From Ilex aquifolium (taxonomy: Eukaryota; Streptophyta; Magnoliopsida; Aquifoliales; Aquifoliaceae): DNA of 64,000 nt. The position numbers and the translations under genes are program-made. Below, in pieces: positions 9,593 to 20,700 of the stretch. Each line of letters opens with the position of its first letter. The first letter of the stretch is position 1. The notes beneath the pieces are model-generated. The model saw nothing but the letters and a program-made list of their open reading frames with translations. It was not told the origin of the DNA and ran no database searches. The stretch spans positions 49,913,142 through 49,977,141 of the forward strand of contig OX637394.1 in assembly GCA_951799425.1 (NCBI GenBank). Reading direction: 5' to 3'.

Positions 9593-12500
9593 ATGGAGAA
9601 ACTGAGAAGACTGGTGAACGAAATAGCCTACACACCACGTTCTCAGAGACTCCCCACTCTCTCTCCTCTCCAGCTTTCTCTCATACCGCTGCTCTCTTTC
9701 GCTTCCACTCTCTACAAGCTCGCTCTCTCCCTCCGCCACCGCCTCCACCACTTTGGTATCCTTCGCAAACACAGGTAATCCCAACATCCCCCCCCCCCCT
9801 TCTCTCTCTCTCTCTCTCTCTCTCAATTTGTTTTCTTCATAAACATATCATAAAAAATGAACTAAGAAGTGATTTATAACAGATTTCCACTGTTTATGCT
9901 CCCAAAACAACTTAAAACTTCCACTGAACACCCATTTGGGTTACCTGATTATTGTGGCTAGTATACCCCCTTTTTTTTTTCTCTCTATGTTATCTACGTT
10001 TCAACGGATATCTTTGAAAATAAGATGGGGCAGGGACTGGTTTACTGGTATGTTGTAATGTTGGATAAGTTGTTTGGCTGCATTTTTTATTTTGAAGGCT
10101 GCCGGTGCCGGTGATTAGCGTCGGAAATTTGACGTGGGGAGGTAATGGGAAGACGCCCATGGTCGAGTTCATCGCGATCTTTTTGGCAAACTGTGGAATT
10201 TCACCTCTGATTTTAACAAGGGTATTTGAATTGTTTAATTTATATTGTATTATTGTTTATTGTTTTGGGCCTTTGGGGGGTTTGGATAGTTCTGATTCAA
10301 TTGAAGCCTTTTGCTTAACGAGGTCTTTGTTGATCTTTTGTGTGTGTGTGTTGTTTTTAAACGGTGAATTGGTGTTGATTTTTTTAAGCAACCAATCCAC
10401 TGGTTATTATAGTGGAGTCAACTGGTGATTGCCCATAGAACACATCTTGTAGTAAAGATTTGGCTCATCCCAGTAGTTTTATTGCTCCATGAATGAAAAA
10501 AAAATTAATTACTGGTGCTAATAGTGAACTCCTTATCTAGTTCGATTATGCGAACATAGTTTTAGTCTTTTAGAGCAATAACCGAGACCTATTTGAGATT
10601 AAGAGGGCTAAATTTAATTAAAGCATAACACAGAGCTGTAAAGACAGCTATTGGTATATTAAGATAAGTCCAGAAGGAGTCGCACATAAAAGTAGGTAAT
10701 TTTTTCCATGTTTATTTTAGGATGTCATAACTTCAGTACTTTTAACTGTGTGATGAGAAGAATATTTTTTGTGTATGTCAGAGTTAACACTGCAAAAGAA
10801 TAATTTTGAATGTGTATTGAATTAGCTCAACTGCTGAGGTAAGAACAGCATTTTGTTGGCAGGGATATGGTGGTGCCGATGAAGCTAAAATGCTTCAAAG
10901 GCATCTTAATGGGACATCTGCAAAGATTGGTGTTGGTGCAAACCGGGCAGCCACTTCTGCTCGTTTTTTGGAAAGATATGGTTACATAAATCCGCATAGT
11001 AGTACATGCATTGAGAGACGTTGCTTGGATCAGGAAACAGGAAGCCCACTTCACATGGAAAAAATCGGGGCTGCAATTCTAGATGATGGGATGCAGGTGA
11101 TTTATTTCCGTCAAATCCATTGTTGCATGCTTGTCTTTTCATTTATTCACTCACCAGGGTTGATATTTAATCTATTTGAAGGATACATTTATGGTGATCT
11201 ACATCTTTGTTCTATGCGTTTGTTTCTTGACAAATTTATCACAGGATGCTTTTGTATTTCCCAGGATTCAATTTCAAAATTGAATCAATCTCCATTCCTT
11301 AAATGCTTAATTGATTTTATCTTTCTACTATGGTTATTTTTAGAAAGGAAGTTATGAAAACAAAATTTTATCCTAAAGTGAGAATTGTACTGATACTATA
11401 TGAAATTTGTCCATTTGGAAGGCAGCATTTGAGTTTATTGCGAGACGTAGAGATTGTAATGGTGAATGGGATGATGCCATGGGGAAACCATCAATTACTA
11501 CCCCTTGGACCATTAAGGGAACCATTGACCGCACTCAACCGAGCAAATGTTGTTGTGGTCCATCATGCAGACTTGGTATGAAAGGCTGGCCTGTCCTGAT
11601 TCTTTCTTTCATTTTTCTCAATTTCCCTCAAAATACGTTTTTTTAAGTATGATGCAGGTGTTTATGCTTGTGATATACTTAAGAAGTTGTTCTATTCCCC
11701 ATTTATATCTATGTGCGCACATTTAAACATTAAACAGCACAAAATATGACGGCCTCTGAAAAGTGTATGTTCTGGAGTCCTGTAGGTATCAGAACAGAAT
11801 ATTGAGACTATCAAATCAAGTTTGCAAGGAGTCAGAGAATCTCTTCCAATATACTTCACTAGAATGGCTCCTTCTTACTTTTTCAAAGTGGACAACATTT
11901 CCTTTAAATTGCCTTTGAAGGCTGTATGCAATATGGTTGTATTATGTGTTTCTGCTATTGGGTTCGCTGATTCCTTTGTGCAGAGGATTGAGCAGGTATT
12001 CTTCTTTTCATTCCTCATTTAAAATTTTCTTCTATTAGCTTTTCTTCAGGTTCTGGTCTGACAGAATATGTTTTAGAGATTGAAGAGAGATTTTTCCTGG
12101 TTTGCTCTTTTGTGACTTCCTCCACTTTGTTTGTCCTCTTTATTTGTGCCTTTACTTCTAAGTGGCATGTAACTAGTTGCAGATGAAACCATTGCATGTT
12201 GATCGAATAGACTTCAGTGACCATCATGTCTTTCAAACAGCGGTATGCCCATCTTCCTATTCTGGTTTGACTAGTAATCTGATATATCTTTGTGGTCCTA
12301 GGTAACACATGATGATACTTCGACTGAATAATAGCTTCAATCTTCTTAAGTTCTTATCATGCAAGTGCAAGAAATCATTTTTGTTAACCCCACTCCCTTT
12401 TCCAAGTTCATTCTGATGCAGATTCAACCTTGAAAGTTCTGACTTTCTGGTTATGGATCAATTCAGGATATTGACATGATCAGAATGAGACTCCAAAAAC

Positions 12501-13016
12501 TGCAGGCCGAGTTTGCTTCCAAGCCAATTGTTGTTGTAACCGAAAAGGTATATGGATATCAAAAAAATCTCAAGTGATTTAAGACATCATGAAAAATTCA
12601 CTTACCTTACTCGTTCATTTGAAGTTAAGATAAACATTGAACATGAAGTCGATCAGTAACTTGCCCTTTTACACACTGTTGTGGGATTCACCCATTAAAA
12701 ACACGACTTGAGGAAATCATACAATTTTTTGAATCTGGAAGAATTGGAATTCTTCAATTATGAATTTATGATTGTTTATTTTTCTCCGACATGTATGATC
12801 TTTAACTGTATGACTAGCTTTTTTTGTCCATAATTACTAATTGTATTTTCCCAGGACTATGACCGAGAGCCAGAGGTTCTTAAACATCTGAATCCTTATG
12901 AAATATTGGTGCTCTGTTCTCACTTGCAAATTCTACCTCGCAAAGGATGCACAGAAGATAGCTTCAAGGAGGTACTGAGGCGGCCTTTTGAAGTGAAATT
13001 ATCAAGCATAAGATGA
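9593..13016 (+). CDS. LPXK: Tetraacyldisaccharide 4'-kinase (LpxK homologue), 8 exons, 400 aa
   Basis: Coding exons: 9593-9774, 10098-10221, 10863-11096, 11426-11575, 11786-11995, 12183-12242, 12467-12547 and 12855-13016. Every junction is GT-AG and phases match; the total is 1,203 nt including TGA. LpxK phosphorylates the 4' position of the lipid A disaccharide precursor with ATP. Plants carry a homologue that acts in a lipid A-like pathway thought to be mitochondrial. Visible motifs are the P-loop [12 protein letters not shown] (residues 70-81), TRGYGG (about 101-106), DDGMQH (176-181), VVVHHADL (end of exon 4) and TEKDYDR (about 345-351), in family order. Residues 24-46 are hydrophobic and correspond to the membrane-associated N-terminal helix. 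The start is the first ATG in the open exon, and the length is close to that of the Arabidopsis protein. No damage is seen. Expression signals cannot be judged. Confidence 0.93.
9788..9823. repeat. C11 and (TC)n low-complexity tract in LpxK intron 1
   Basis: A run of eleven C followed by about 25 bases of TC dinucleotides begins 14 bp after the exon 1 donor site. It is probably length-polymorphic. No function is implied. Confidence 0.85.
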
Positions 13017-13384
13017 TCTTTGTTTCGATTTCTTAGAATATATCACTCTCTCTGGTCGTGGACTGCTCAGAGCTGGGGTGCTTGGGAGTGAATGTGACTA
13101 ACGCATGAGGATATTCTATTGGAACCACCAAGGCATAGCAAAGATGTTAGTAGTCCGTTACCTACGAAACGATGAGGAAAATCCACAAGAAGAAAAAAAA
13201 AAAAATTTGAAGGACTGAATAGCAATTAGATTCTAGTGGTAAAAGTATGATATATGGTTGACATGTTTTTGACTCGATTCCAATTATTTTATTCTTGTGG
13301 GTCCACTGAATATAAAATTACACAAATTGTTGATGTGTCATGGTTTAAATTACTTGTTCACGGCTAATCCGTGAATAGTTTAAC
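13017..13384. other. 3' flank of LpxK
   Basis: This stretch should contain the 3' UTR. It has an A-rich run at 13193-13204. No other gene was recognised. Confidence 0.4.
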
Positions 13385-13982
13385 CTCTTTTTCTAGGGTT
13401 AATCATTTTTTATTTTTATGTGGTTTTGGTTAGAAGTATTTTACCTACATGACATTTAAAATTATGCACATTATCGCTTTGTAGTTATGTATCAAAATGA
13501 AATGGTTATTTTTATCATCCAAGTTAAAGGAGAGTGTGCTCCATTCGCTCAAAACATGTTATGGACTTTGTTTTTCTCTAAAAGAACATTGTCAAAGTGT
13601 CTCAAATTCTTTTTATAATATATGGTATAATAGGTAATGATATCGATCCCATATCAAAAAACATGTAAGAAAAATATAAGTGATTTTTGGCTCCGGAACA
13701 AAACCTCACTTGAGGGAAAAAAGAGACTCGACATGTTTGATTAAAATGTGTTAATTTGTTGTCCTGTTTCAATCGTTTTATAGTCAAAAGTAAATCATAC
13801 GACAAGTTTGATTTTAAAATGTGAGTATTATAATAATTTTTTAATTCTATTAATGGTCTCAATTATTTCACTTTGGTACATAACAATAAGGGGATAATGT
13901 GCATAATTTTAAACGTCAAGTAAGTAAGGTACTTCTAGTCGAAACTATATGGGATAAAAAATAATTAATCCTTTTTTCTATG
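13385..13982. mobile_element. Inverted-repeat element with arms of about 140 bp
   Basis: The sequence around 13385-13530, with phrases such as TTAAAATTATGCACATTATC and TAGTTATGTA, is the inverted counterpart of 13830-13982, with GATAATGTGCATAATTTTAA and TACATAACA. The two arms enclose about 300 bp without coding capacity. A third, single-armed copy lies at about 16800-16985. No target duplication is clear, so the class is unassigned. Confidence 0.55.
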
Positions 13983-14526
13983 AGTTAATTATTTATTTGA
14001 CTCTTGAACTATATCATTTATGTCAATCAAGTTCCTGAACTACGTCGTGTTAATTTAGTTTTTGAATTATAACATTTATGTCAATGTAGCTCTTCCGTTC
14101 AAATTTGTCATTATGTTTGATGAAATTCTTCACGTGCACAACACGTAACCCCAAAACTATGAGAAAATATTTATTACAACGATGATACCACACATGATAA
14201 GGTGACGTGATATTGTCAATCAATAATACAAAAACAAATTAATAAATGGACCCTACAAAAATTAATAACTAACCTGCCATATAAACAAATAACTTTCCAC
14301 TCTTTTGTCATGTAAACCTAAATGGAGTCACCTTGTCTATTTGAGTTTTATTATTGGTTAATGATACTATGTCATCAATTGTGACATAGTATTACTGTTG
14401 AATTCAATACAAAAGAGTCACATTAACACAAATGATATAGTTCAGAGGCTAAATTAATACAAAATATAATTTATGGACTTAATTAACACAAATAATATAG
14501 TTTAAAAGTCAAATAAATAATTAACT
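13983..14526. mobile_element. MITE of 544 bp with long terminal inverted repeats
   Basis: Left AGTTAATTATTTATTTGACT is matched by the reverse complement of the right end, also AGTTAATTATTTATTTGACT. Similarity continues inward for roughly 110 bp, including a repeated GAACTATATCATTTRTGT phrase. No coding frame is present. The element abuts the inverted-repeat element on its left without a spacer. Flanking duplications are not clear. Confidence 0.7.
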
Positions 14527-14599
14527 ATTTTTGTATTGTCTTTTACCACCCTACAGCCCAAGTCGAACTCTAGGTCTAGCAAACCCCTCAAGAAAGAGG

Positions 14600-14613
14600 A
14601 AAAAAAGGAAAAA
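14600..14613 (-). terminator. Pol III terminator of tRNA-Phe
   Basis: On the minus strand the tRNA 3' end is followed within seven bases by TTTTT, then CC, then TTTTTTT. This is a standard double T-run for RNA polymerase III termination. Confidence 0.75.
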
Positions 14614-14619
14614 CCACAA

Positions 14620-14644
14620 TGCGGTGAGCGTGGATCGAACACGC

Positions 14645-14687
<43 letters not shown>

Positions 14688-14692
14688 CCCGC
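14620..14692 (-). tRNA. tRNA-Phe (GAA)
   Basis: The minus strand folds as a complete cloverleaf. The acceptor stem is GCGGGGA / TCACCGC with the G-A mismatch usual for plant tRNA-Phe. The D-loop region is TAGCTCAGTTGGGAGAGC, which contains box A. The anticodon arm is CAGA-CTGAAGA-TCTG with anticodon GAA, and the T-arm is built around GTTCGATCC (box B). There is no intron. The discriminator base A is at 14620. It matches the nuclear plant tRNA-Phe consensus as remembered, so it is probably functional. It sits 38 bp from the first GDSL pseudo-exon. Confidence 0.96.
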
Positions 14693-14730
14693 TGATTGAT
14701 TCCAGTCACTCTTTTGTTTAATATAAACAG

Positions 14731-14869
14731 TTGGTTTCTTTGACGAAAGGCTGGTGCAACAACTAGGATCTGGTGCCTGCGCAGGAGCATTTTTCTAAAT
14801 CCCTCTTCACTATTGTGATTGGGAGCAATGACTTACTTGGCTACTTCCACCCTAAGACTACAGTTAAAG
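14731..14869 (+). pseudogene. GDSL esterase/lipase pseudo-exon (GSND block), frameshifted
   Basis: After a plausible acceptor (ATAAACAG) the translation reads GFFDERLVQQLGSGACA. After one surplus base (about 14784) it continues as HFSKSLFTIVIGSNDLLGYF and ends at a plausible donor (AAAG/GTTCGG). This is the GDSL esterase/lipase segment around the conserved GxND block (GSND at 14821-14832). The family consists of secreted serine hydrolases with mostly unknown substrates. The exon with the catalytic GDS serine is absent upstream, where a MITE and the tRNA gene lie instead. The frameshift and the missing 5' exon make this a dead fragment. It belongs with the last-exon fragment at 17317-17539. 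Confidence 0.82.
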
Positions 14870-15242
14870 GTTCGGTTTTCATTCCCCAGAAATAAATGGA
14901 AGAAGAAAATATTGTACAAAACAATTGTGATCGATTCTTGATTTTATGCAATCGTGTGGCGATAATTTAATTTTGGCAATTTTCTTGCCTCTATTTATCT
15001 AAAGGTTTTGAATCTTCTTCATTACAATTTTTTTTTTTTAAATTTCTCTCAATAATGGATCATCCATTATAAATTTAAATGAAACATATTATATACAAGT
15101 AAACCCTATCTAAATACAATAGATAATATATCATTGAAAGAAATTAACTTGATCAATATAAAGTGTGCTTACTAGCAATTAGTCATTGCCACATGGAAAT
15201 TAAAAGGTAACATTTGGCAATATTCTTTAAGCCAAAAAAAAA

Positions 15243-16707
15243 GGGGATAACGCCCGGTCAAAATTCGGTCCGGTACCAAAAAAAATATGTGGCCCTCAAT
15301 TTTTGTCATTAAATATTAAAAAGTTACTCATTAAAGGTGTGATAACTTTGTTAATAAAAGTTGTACCATTTTTTTCTAAATATTGTAACCTCAGCCGCCG
15401 TTTTTTTGTGGTACATTTATCTTTACTAATTGTAACATAATATTAAATAGTTATAACTTCATATCCAAAGATAGTAATTTTACCATAAATAGTTATAATC
15501 TCACTTTAAAAAATAGTAATTTTACTTTTAATTATTATAACTTTATCTAAAGAGTTTGTACCTCACCTTTAAAGGTGATAACTTTATCTCAAGAGTAATA
15601 ACTTTGTCTTTGTAAATAGTAACATTATATTTAATAGTCATGATCGATCATGATTAATTAAGATTGATCCCAATGTCAATTTTTTTTTTTTGCGATTCCA
15701 CTCAATTAGGATCAATCATGATTAATTAAGATTAATTCATGATCAATCATGATTAATTAAGATCGATCCCAATGCCATTTTTTTTTTTTTTTTGATTCCA
15801 CTCAATTAAGATCGATCATGACTATATGAGATCAAACTTTTTTTTCTGAACTGGTCCCGATCCTATATTTAGTTACATTAAATTGACATGTAATTTTATG
15901 AAATTAATTTTTAATTTTATCCAACTAACACTCAATTCATCAAAAATAACATTAAATTGACCTTCAATTGTATTAAATTAACATTCAAAATTATAAATTT
16001 AAAATTCAAAAAATTAACATTAATTCATAAATTTAAAATGTTAATTAATTTTATGAAATTACATGTCAATTTAATGCAACTAAATATAGGATCAGGACCA
16101 GTTTAGAAAAAAAAAAAGTTCGGCTAGTCGTCATTGATCTTATTTAATTGGAACCACTAGAAATTTAGTTTAGTCCCAATTTTTGGACCATCAAATGCAT
16201 TAAGATCGATCTCATATAGTCATAATCGATCCTAATTGAATGGAATTGCAAAAAAAAAAATTGGCATTAGGATCAATCTTAATTAATCAGGATCGATCAT
16301 GACTATTAAATGTAATATTACTACTTGTAAAGACAAAGTTATTACTCTTGAGATAAAGTTATCACCTTTAAAGGTGAGATACAAACTCTTTAAGTAAGAT
16401 TACAACAATTAAAAATAAAATTACTATCTTTGAAAGTGAGGTTATAACTATTTATGGTAAAATTACTACTTCTGGATATGAAGTTATAACTATTTAAGGT
16501 TAAATTACAATTAGTAAAGGTAAAAATACCACAAAAAAACGGCGGCTGAGGTTACAATATTTAGAAAAAAAATGATACAACTTTTATTAGCAAAGTTATC
16601 ACACCTTTAGTGAGTAACTTTATAAGATTTAATGACAAAAATTGAGGACCACACATTTTTTTTGGTACCGTACCAAATTTTGACCGGACAAACCGTAGAC
16701 TCTCCCC
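15243..16707. mobile_element. Foldback element, 1.46-kb near-palindrome
   Basis: The left end (GGGGATAACGCCCGGTCAAA) and the right end (reverse complement GGGGAGAGTCTACGGTTTGT, then CCGGTCAAAATTTGG) start two arms of about 650 bp. The arms can be followed inward as inverted copies to about 15905 and 16048, leaving a spacer of about 140 bp. Landmarks present in both arms include the phrases CAGCCGCCGTTTTTTTGTGG, AAAGGTGATAACTTTATCTC, GATCGATCATGATTAATTAA and GATCCTATATTTAGTT. No protein is encoded. A-runs flank both ends, so the TSD cannot be read. Related shorter sequences occur at about 33480-33760 and 35100-35330. It separates the two surviving GDSL exons. Confidence 0.82.
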
Positions 16708-16799
16708 AAAAAAATTATCAGAAAGGTAAAAGCATATTTTCTTACTATCCTACAAAGTGATATAGATACATTCTTGGGCATGAATTATATTATCTATAG

Positions 16800-16985
16800 A
16801 CTTGTATTGTAAATTTATCTAATGTGAGTATTATGATAATTTTATAATTTCTTTAATAACGTCAATTACTTCACTTTTGTACATAACTACAAGGGGATAA
16901 TATTCATAATTTTAAACGTCCAGTAAAATGTTTCTAACTAAAACCACAGGGATTTGAAAAATAATTATCCCTACTTTATAACTCA
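16800..16985 (+). repeat. Diverged single arm of the 13385-13982 element
   Basis: The phrases GTGAGTATTATGATAATTTT, TACATAACTACAAGGGGATA and TCATAATTTTAAACGTC match 13800-13982 with scattered substitutions. The opposite arm is missing. It is a dispersed repeat with no coding content. Confidence 0.6.
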
Positions 16986-17316
16986 AATTATCAAAATATA
17001 ACCTCGTTAGAAGAAAACTTTTAAAATGTTAATACCTTAAGGTTCCAAGTGAGACTCTCGAAAAAAAGCTTTGATTGTAACAGATACATTGATTTATGAG
17101 CGATTACGTATTTCCAAAATTTATGTTTCAACCATGAGTCAAAAGACTTGTGATTGAAATGGTTCTTGTAGTATACATGATAAAAAAACCTCATTATTTG
17201 AACTAGACTGAACCCTTTCCAAAATTTAAGATTACCATATGGCCTCTCATAACCTGAACACACATCTGAAATTCAGTTTCTCTCGTGAAGTTTGATTAAG
17301 CTTCGATTATATTTCA

Positions 17317-17539
17317 GGATTTACGGAGGTTAAAGCTGGCATGTTCTGGGTTGGGGAACCTACGAGCGCAGGTTCCTTGCCTGCCCATTTCAACCTATTG
17401 CTCTAACAGAAGTAATCATGTTTTCTGGGATATATACAATGCCACGGAGGCAGCAACTCGCATCTTTGTTGACCTCATTTTCAGTGGCTCACAACAGTAT
17501 GTAGTCCCTATGAACGTGAAGCAGCTAGTTGCTGTCTAA
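17317..17539 (+). pseudogene. GDSL esterase/lipase last exon, frameshifted pseudogene
   Basis: After an acceptor (ATATTTCAG) the frame reads GFTEVKAG. One extra base (about 17341) then shifts it to CSGLGNLRAQVPCLPISTYC and on to NRSNHVFWDIYNATEAATRI, ending PMNVKQLVAV with a stop at 17537-17539. This is the C-terminal part of plant GDSL esterase/lipases. It contains the block that normally reads FWDxxHPTEAA, where Asp and His complete the catalytic triad. Here the triad His is replaced by Asn (YNATEA), which with the frameshift shows loss of function. The middle of the gene, expected between this piece and 14869, is not recognisable. The foldback element occupies most of that interval. Confidence 0.87.
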
Positions 17540-17752
17540 ATGGAATGATACATGAACAAATATACACATCAATTGCCTTCCTGTAATATGTTATGTCATG
17601 TCCATTGTTAACGCCATTAACGGTCAAAAGGAATGCAAGATTCATTGAGCAGTTGCGATAATAAGATTCTCTCATTATCGAGCTGTACCATAATCGATGA
17701 TGCTGCTGAAATGCTTAGGTGAGAAAACTTATATACCTTGATGCTTTTGAAC

Positions 17753-20700
17753 CTATGGAAAGACAGCTTGAAAAAAGAGGCTCAGATCGCCGTTCAGAGC
17801 ATCAAAGGCCAACATCTTTTCCAGGGCATCCTGCACTCGGTTTGCAAAGCCATGTGTAATGTTAAAAAGAGATTTAAGAGTTTGTTAGATTCTCAATTGA
17901 CTGAATATAGCACCTTGTATTGCTGATCCTCAGTGGTTATCTTGTCATTGCACAGTCGCTCAACATGCTTATTTTTTCCGATAGCATCCAATACAATTGC
18001 TGCTCTCTTTATAACTTCTTCTGGAACACCTACAAAAAACTATGCAATATCAGAAAACTTAAAGGGGTGAAAATTGAAGTCCCAAGCAAAACAAAGAAGA
18101 TTCTTTCATCACCACGATGCTCGTCAACCTTCCCATTCCCATATGTCATTACACATACCAATCACAGTCCATTGTATCTTGGATATGTTTATAGTTGGCC
18201 CAGTCAATTAAAACACTAAGGAAAATAGAAATTATAGGTCCATATGTGGTTGTAGTCGGCAACCATATTTTGCGTTAGCCCATGCAATAATACAAAGCAT
18301 TGAATACCTATAAACCTAAAACTTATCTATTAAAGCCTGAAGGTCCTGAAAGTTTATTTCCAAAGCACCATTTTTTTAAAACTCACCAGCAAGCAACGCA
18401 CAATGCAGCCCTGCAAAACATTAACTGAAGTGAGTGATTTTTTTTTTTTTTATCAAAAGCTCCTATAGGAAGATCCGACTAGATATACTATGTACTCACC
18501 GTAGCTAAGAAGTGCATGTCCAGGAACTAGCCTGCCAGATATAGGAAGACAAATGGATTTAACAGCATTACTCCACAGAAATTTATAGGTCAATGAGCAT
18601 ATATATACACACATCTTGTAAATTGGGATGGTGAAGTTTTTCTGTTGACATTTCATAAGTGACATCTAAGGCTTCAATCACAACATTCAGCTGGCCAGAA
18701 ATCATGATTCTAAAGTTCTATATACAAATGTGCACTACTTGAGAGTTAAAAATGTACCTGTACAAAAATACAATATCTTCAACATTGGTACAGTTGTCGT
18801 CAGGTCTTAATACGCTCATGGTGTAATACTTGATTTTCTCAGACTGAAATTAACAATGTATAGAATTGTTTTCACAGAGTGAATAGTAATCCAAGTTTAA
18901 ATATCTTCAAGTATGTAGCATAGCTACAAGATAGTACCTCGGGTAAGCAACTATTGTCAAAGATCTCAGTCAAGTGGGTGCAAACCAGAACCTGCAAACA
19001 AGTGTAGCATATTCCATCACAAAATCTTTAAGAATCAAAAAAGTATTAAAGATACAAGTTTTAAACAGGAAATTTAAGACTTTATGTCCTTCTATCCAGT
19101 AGACTCCTTTTTTCTGGTAACTCACAATATGTACGGCATTCCTTAATTGGTTTATGGTTTTCCAAAACAAATTTTAGACTAAGCAAAGTATTTCAATATT
19201 TGAGCTAAGTGTGAAGAAGGTGCATTGCACTTGATTGAAAGCAATGACAGAGAAAGGGGACACGTCCAGGTGTTTGCCTAAATTTTGGAAATTCAATCAC
19301 GTCAACACAAGCCAGGAGAGATGTAGAATATGCAGACCATCAAATAGGTATTGGGTAACTAAAACAAAGCAACACTCCTGCTCAATGTGATGGCAGATCA
19401 CTTCTTTCAGGAGTTTATGGTAAGACAACAACAATCACGGATTGTTTCTGAAGCTGCATGGTACTATCAAAACACGCCAAAAATAAATCATTTATACTTC
19501 TCATAGTTATGGTGGATGAGTGGCAAAAGTAGGTAAGAGAAGATGTGAAACAAATGTAAGAAAAGAGAATAAAACTAGTCCCATTCTGTCAAAAGTAGAA
19601 TGGGACCATGAGCAAAAAAAATAAAAAAAGCTATTGATAGTACCAATGAATTTAATAGACTGCTGACAAAGGTGGTGGACTGCATGGACCTTAGAATGTC
19701 TTACAACAGCACACTTTATAAAATATTAGTTTAGTCATTATCTTTCCAGGGTTTTTCTTATAAAACATGTTTTTTAATTATTTAATCAGTAATTTTTACT
19801 AAGGTGGTGCAGTTTGGAGTGTGTGGTCTGCAGCATAATATTTCATGCTTAGAATCCATGTGGATCTGCAACTACTAGTACTACTAAAATAGTGGTGTAG
19901 GAGAAAAAGTATGCTGAAAGGTACTCCCTATTTTTGTGGAACTCCTAATATTACTATGCATTTCTTAAACAACTCAGAGCGCAAAAAGAATAAGAATACC
20001 AAACCTTTGGCGGGTCATAGCATGAGACAAAATGATTGATAGTTCCACCAAGGAGACCGATGCCATCTGAAATAAATATTGAGGACTTTGTTTTCAACTG
20101 ACAACAGCAGTGAATCAAATACTCCGAATTGGAGAGCCAAATATCGTGGGGAATAACTAACCTTCAGTAAGAGTGCCTTTCCCAAATTCATCTAATAAAC
20201 ATAAAGATCGAGAAGTTGCATGCCTAGGATGTGCCCAACACCAATATAAAGATCAATAACATATGACAAAAATAAAAGCATCAATATGTATTTCCGGGAG
20301 TGCAGTATGTGAATTTCATACCCGTTGATGCAATAATGAGAAATTTACAGCCGATAAAATAGATTCAATGTTCCATCAATATACTTCAAAGATCAAGTGT
20401 TGCAAGATGCAGATATGCCGTGTTCGTTAGTTATCAGCTTATAAGCTATCCTTACAAAACTCAATTAAGTATACCTTAGCATCATTCCCACTTGATGTAG
20501 ATCAATCATAAATGTTGATTGTTCAGCAGTCATAAACTTGCTTCCCGTTGCACAAAATATCCTATTATTCAGAGTTTGCCCAAAGTATGGTCATTTTCAT
20601 AGTAAAATACATAAAACTATAAAAGTAGTCCCAAGAACATTATGATTTAAAATTCGGAATGCAGAGGTCAAACCTATCAGTCAAACCCACAGTAGCTGCA

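Noticed and set aside
14536..14721. 61-codon frame opposite the tRNA gene
   Set aside because: It is the antisense translation of tRNA-Phe. Its wide apparent conservation is due to the tRNA.
17351..17539. Free-standing small gene of 62 codons
   Set aside because: It is the last part of a frameshifted GDSL esterase/lipase exon. The methionine is not a natural start.
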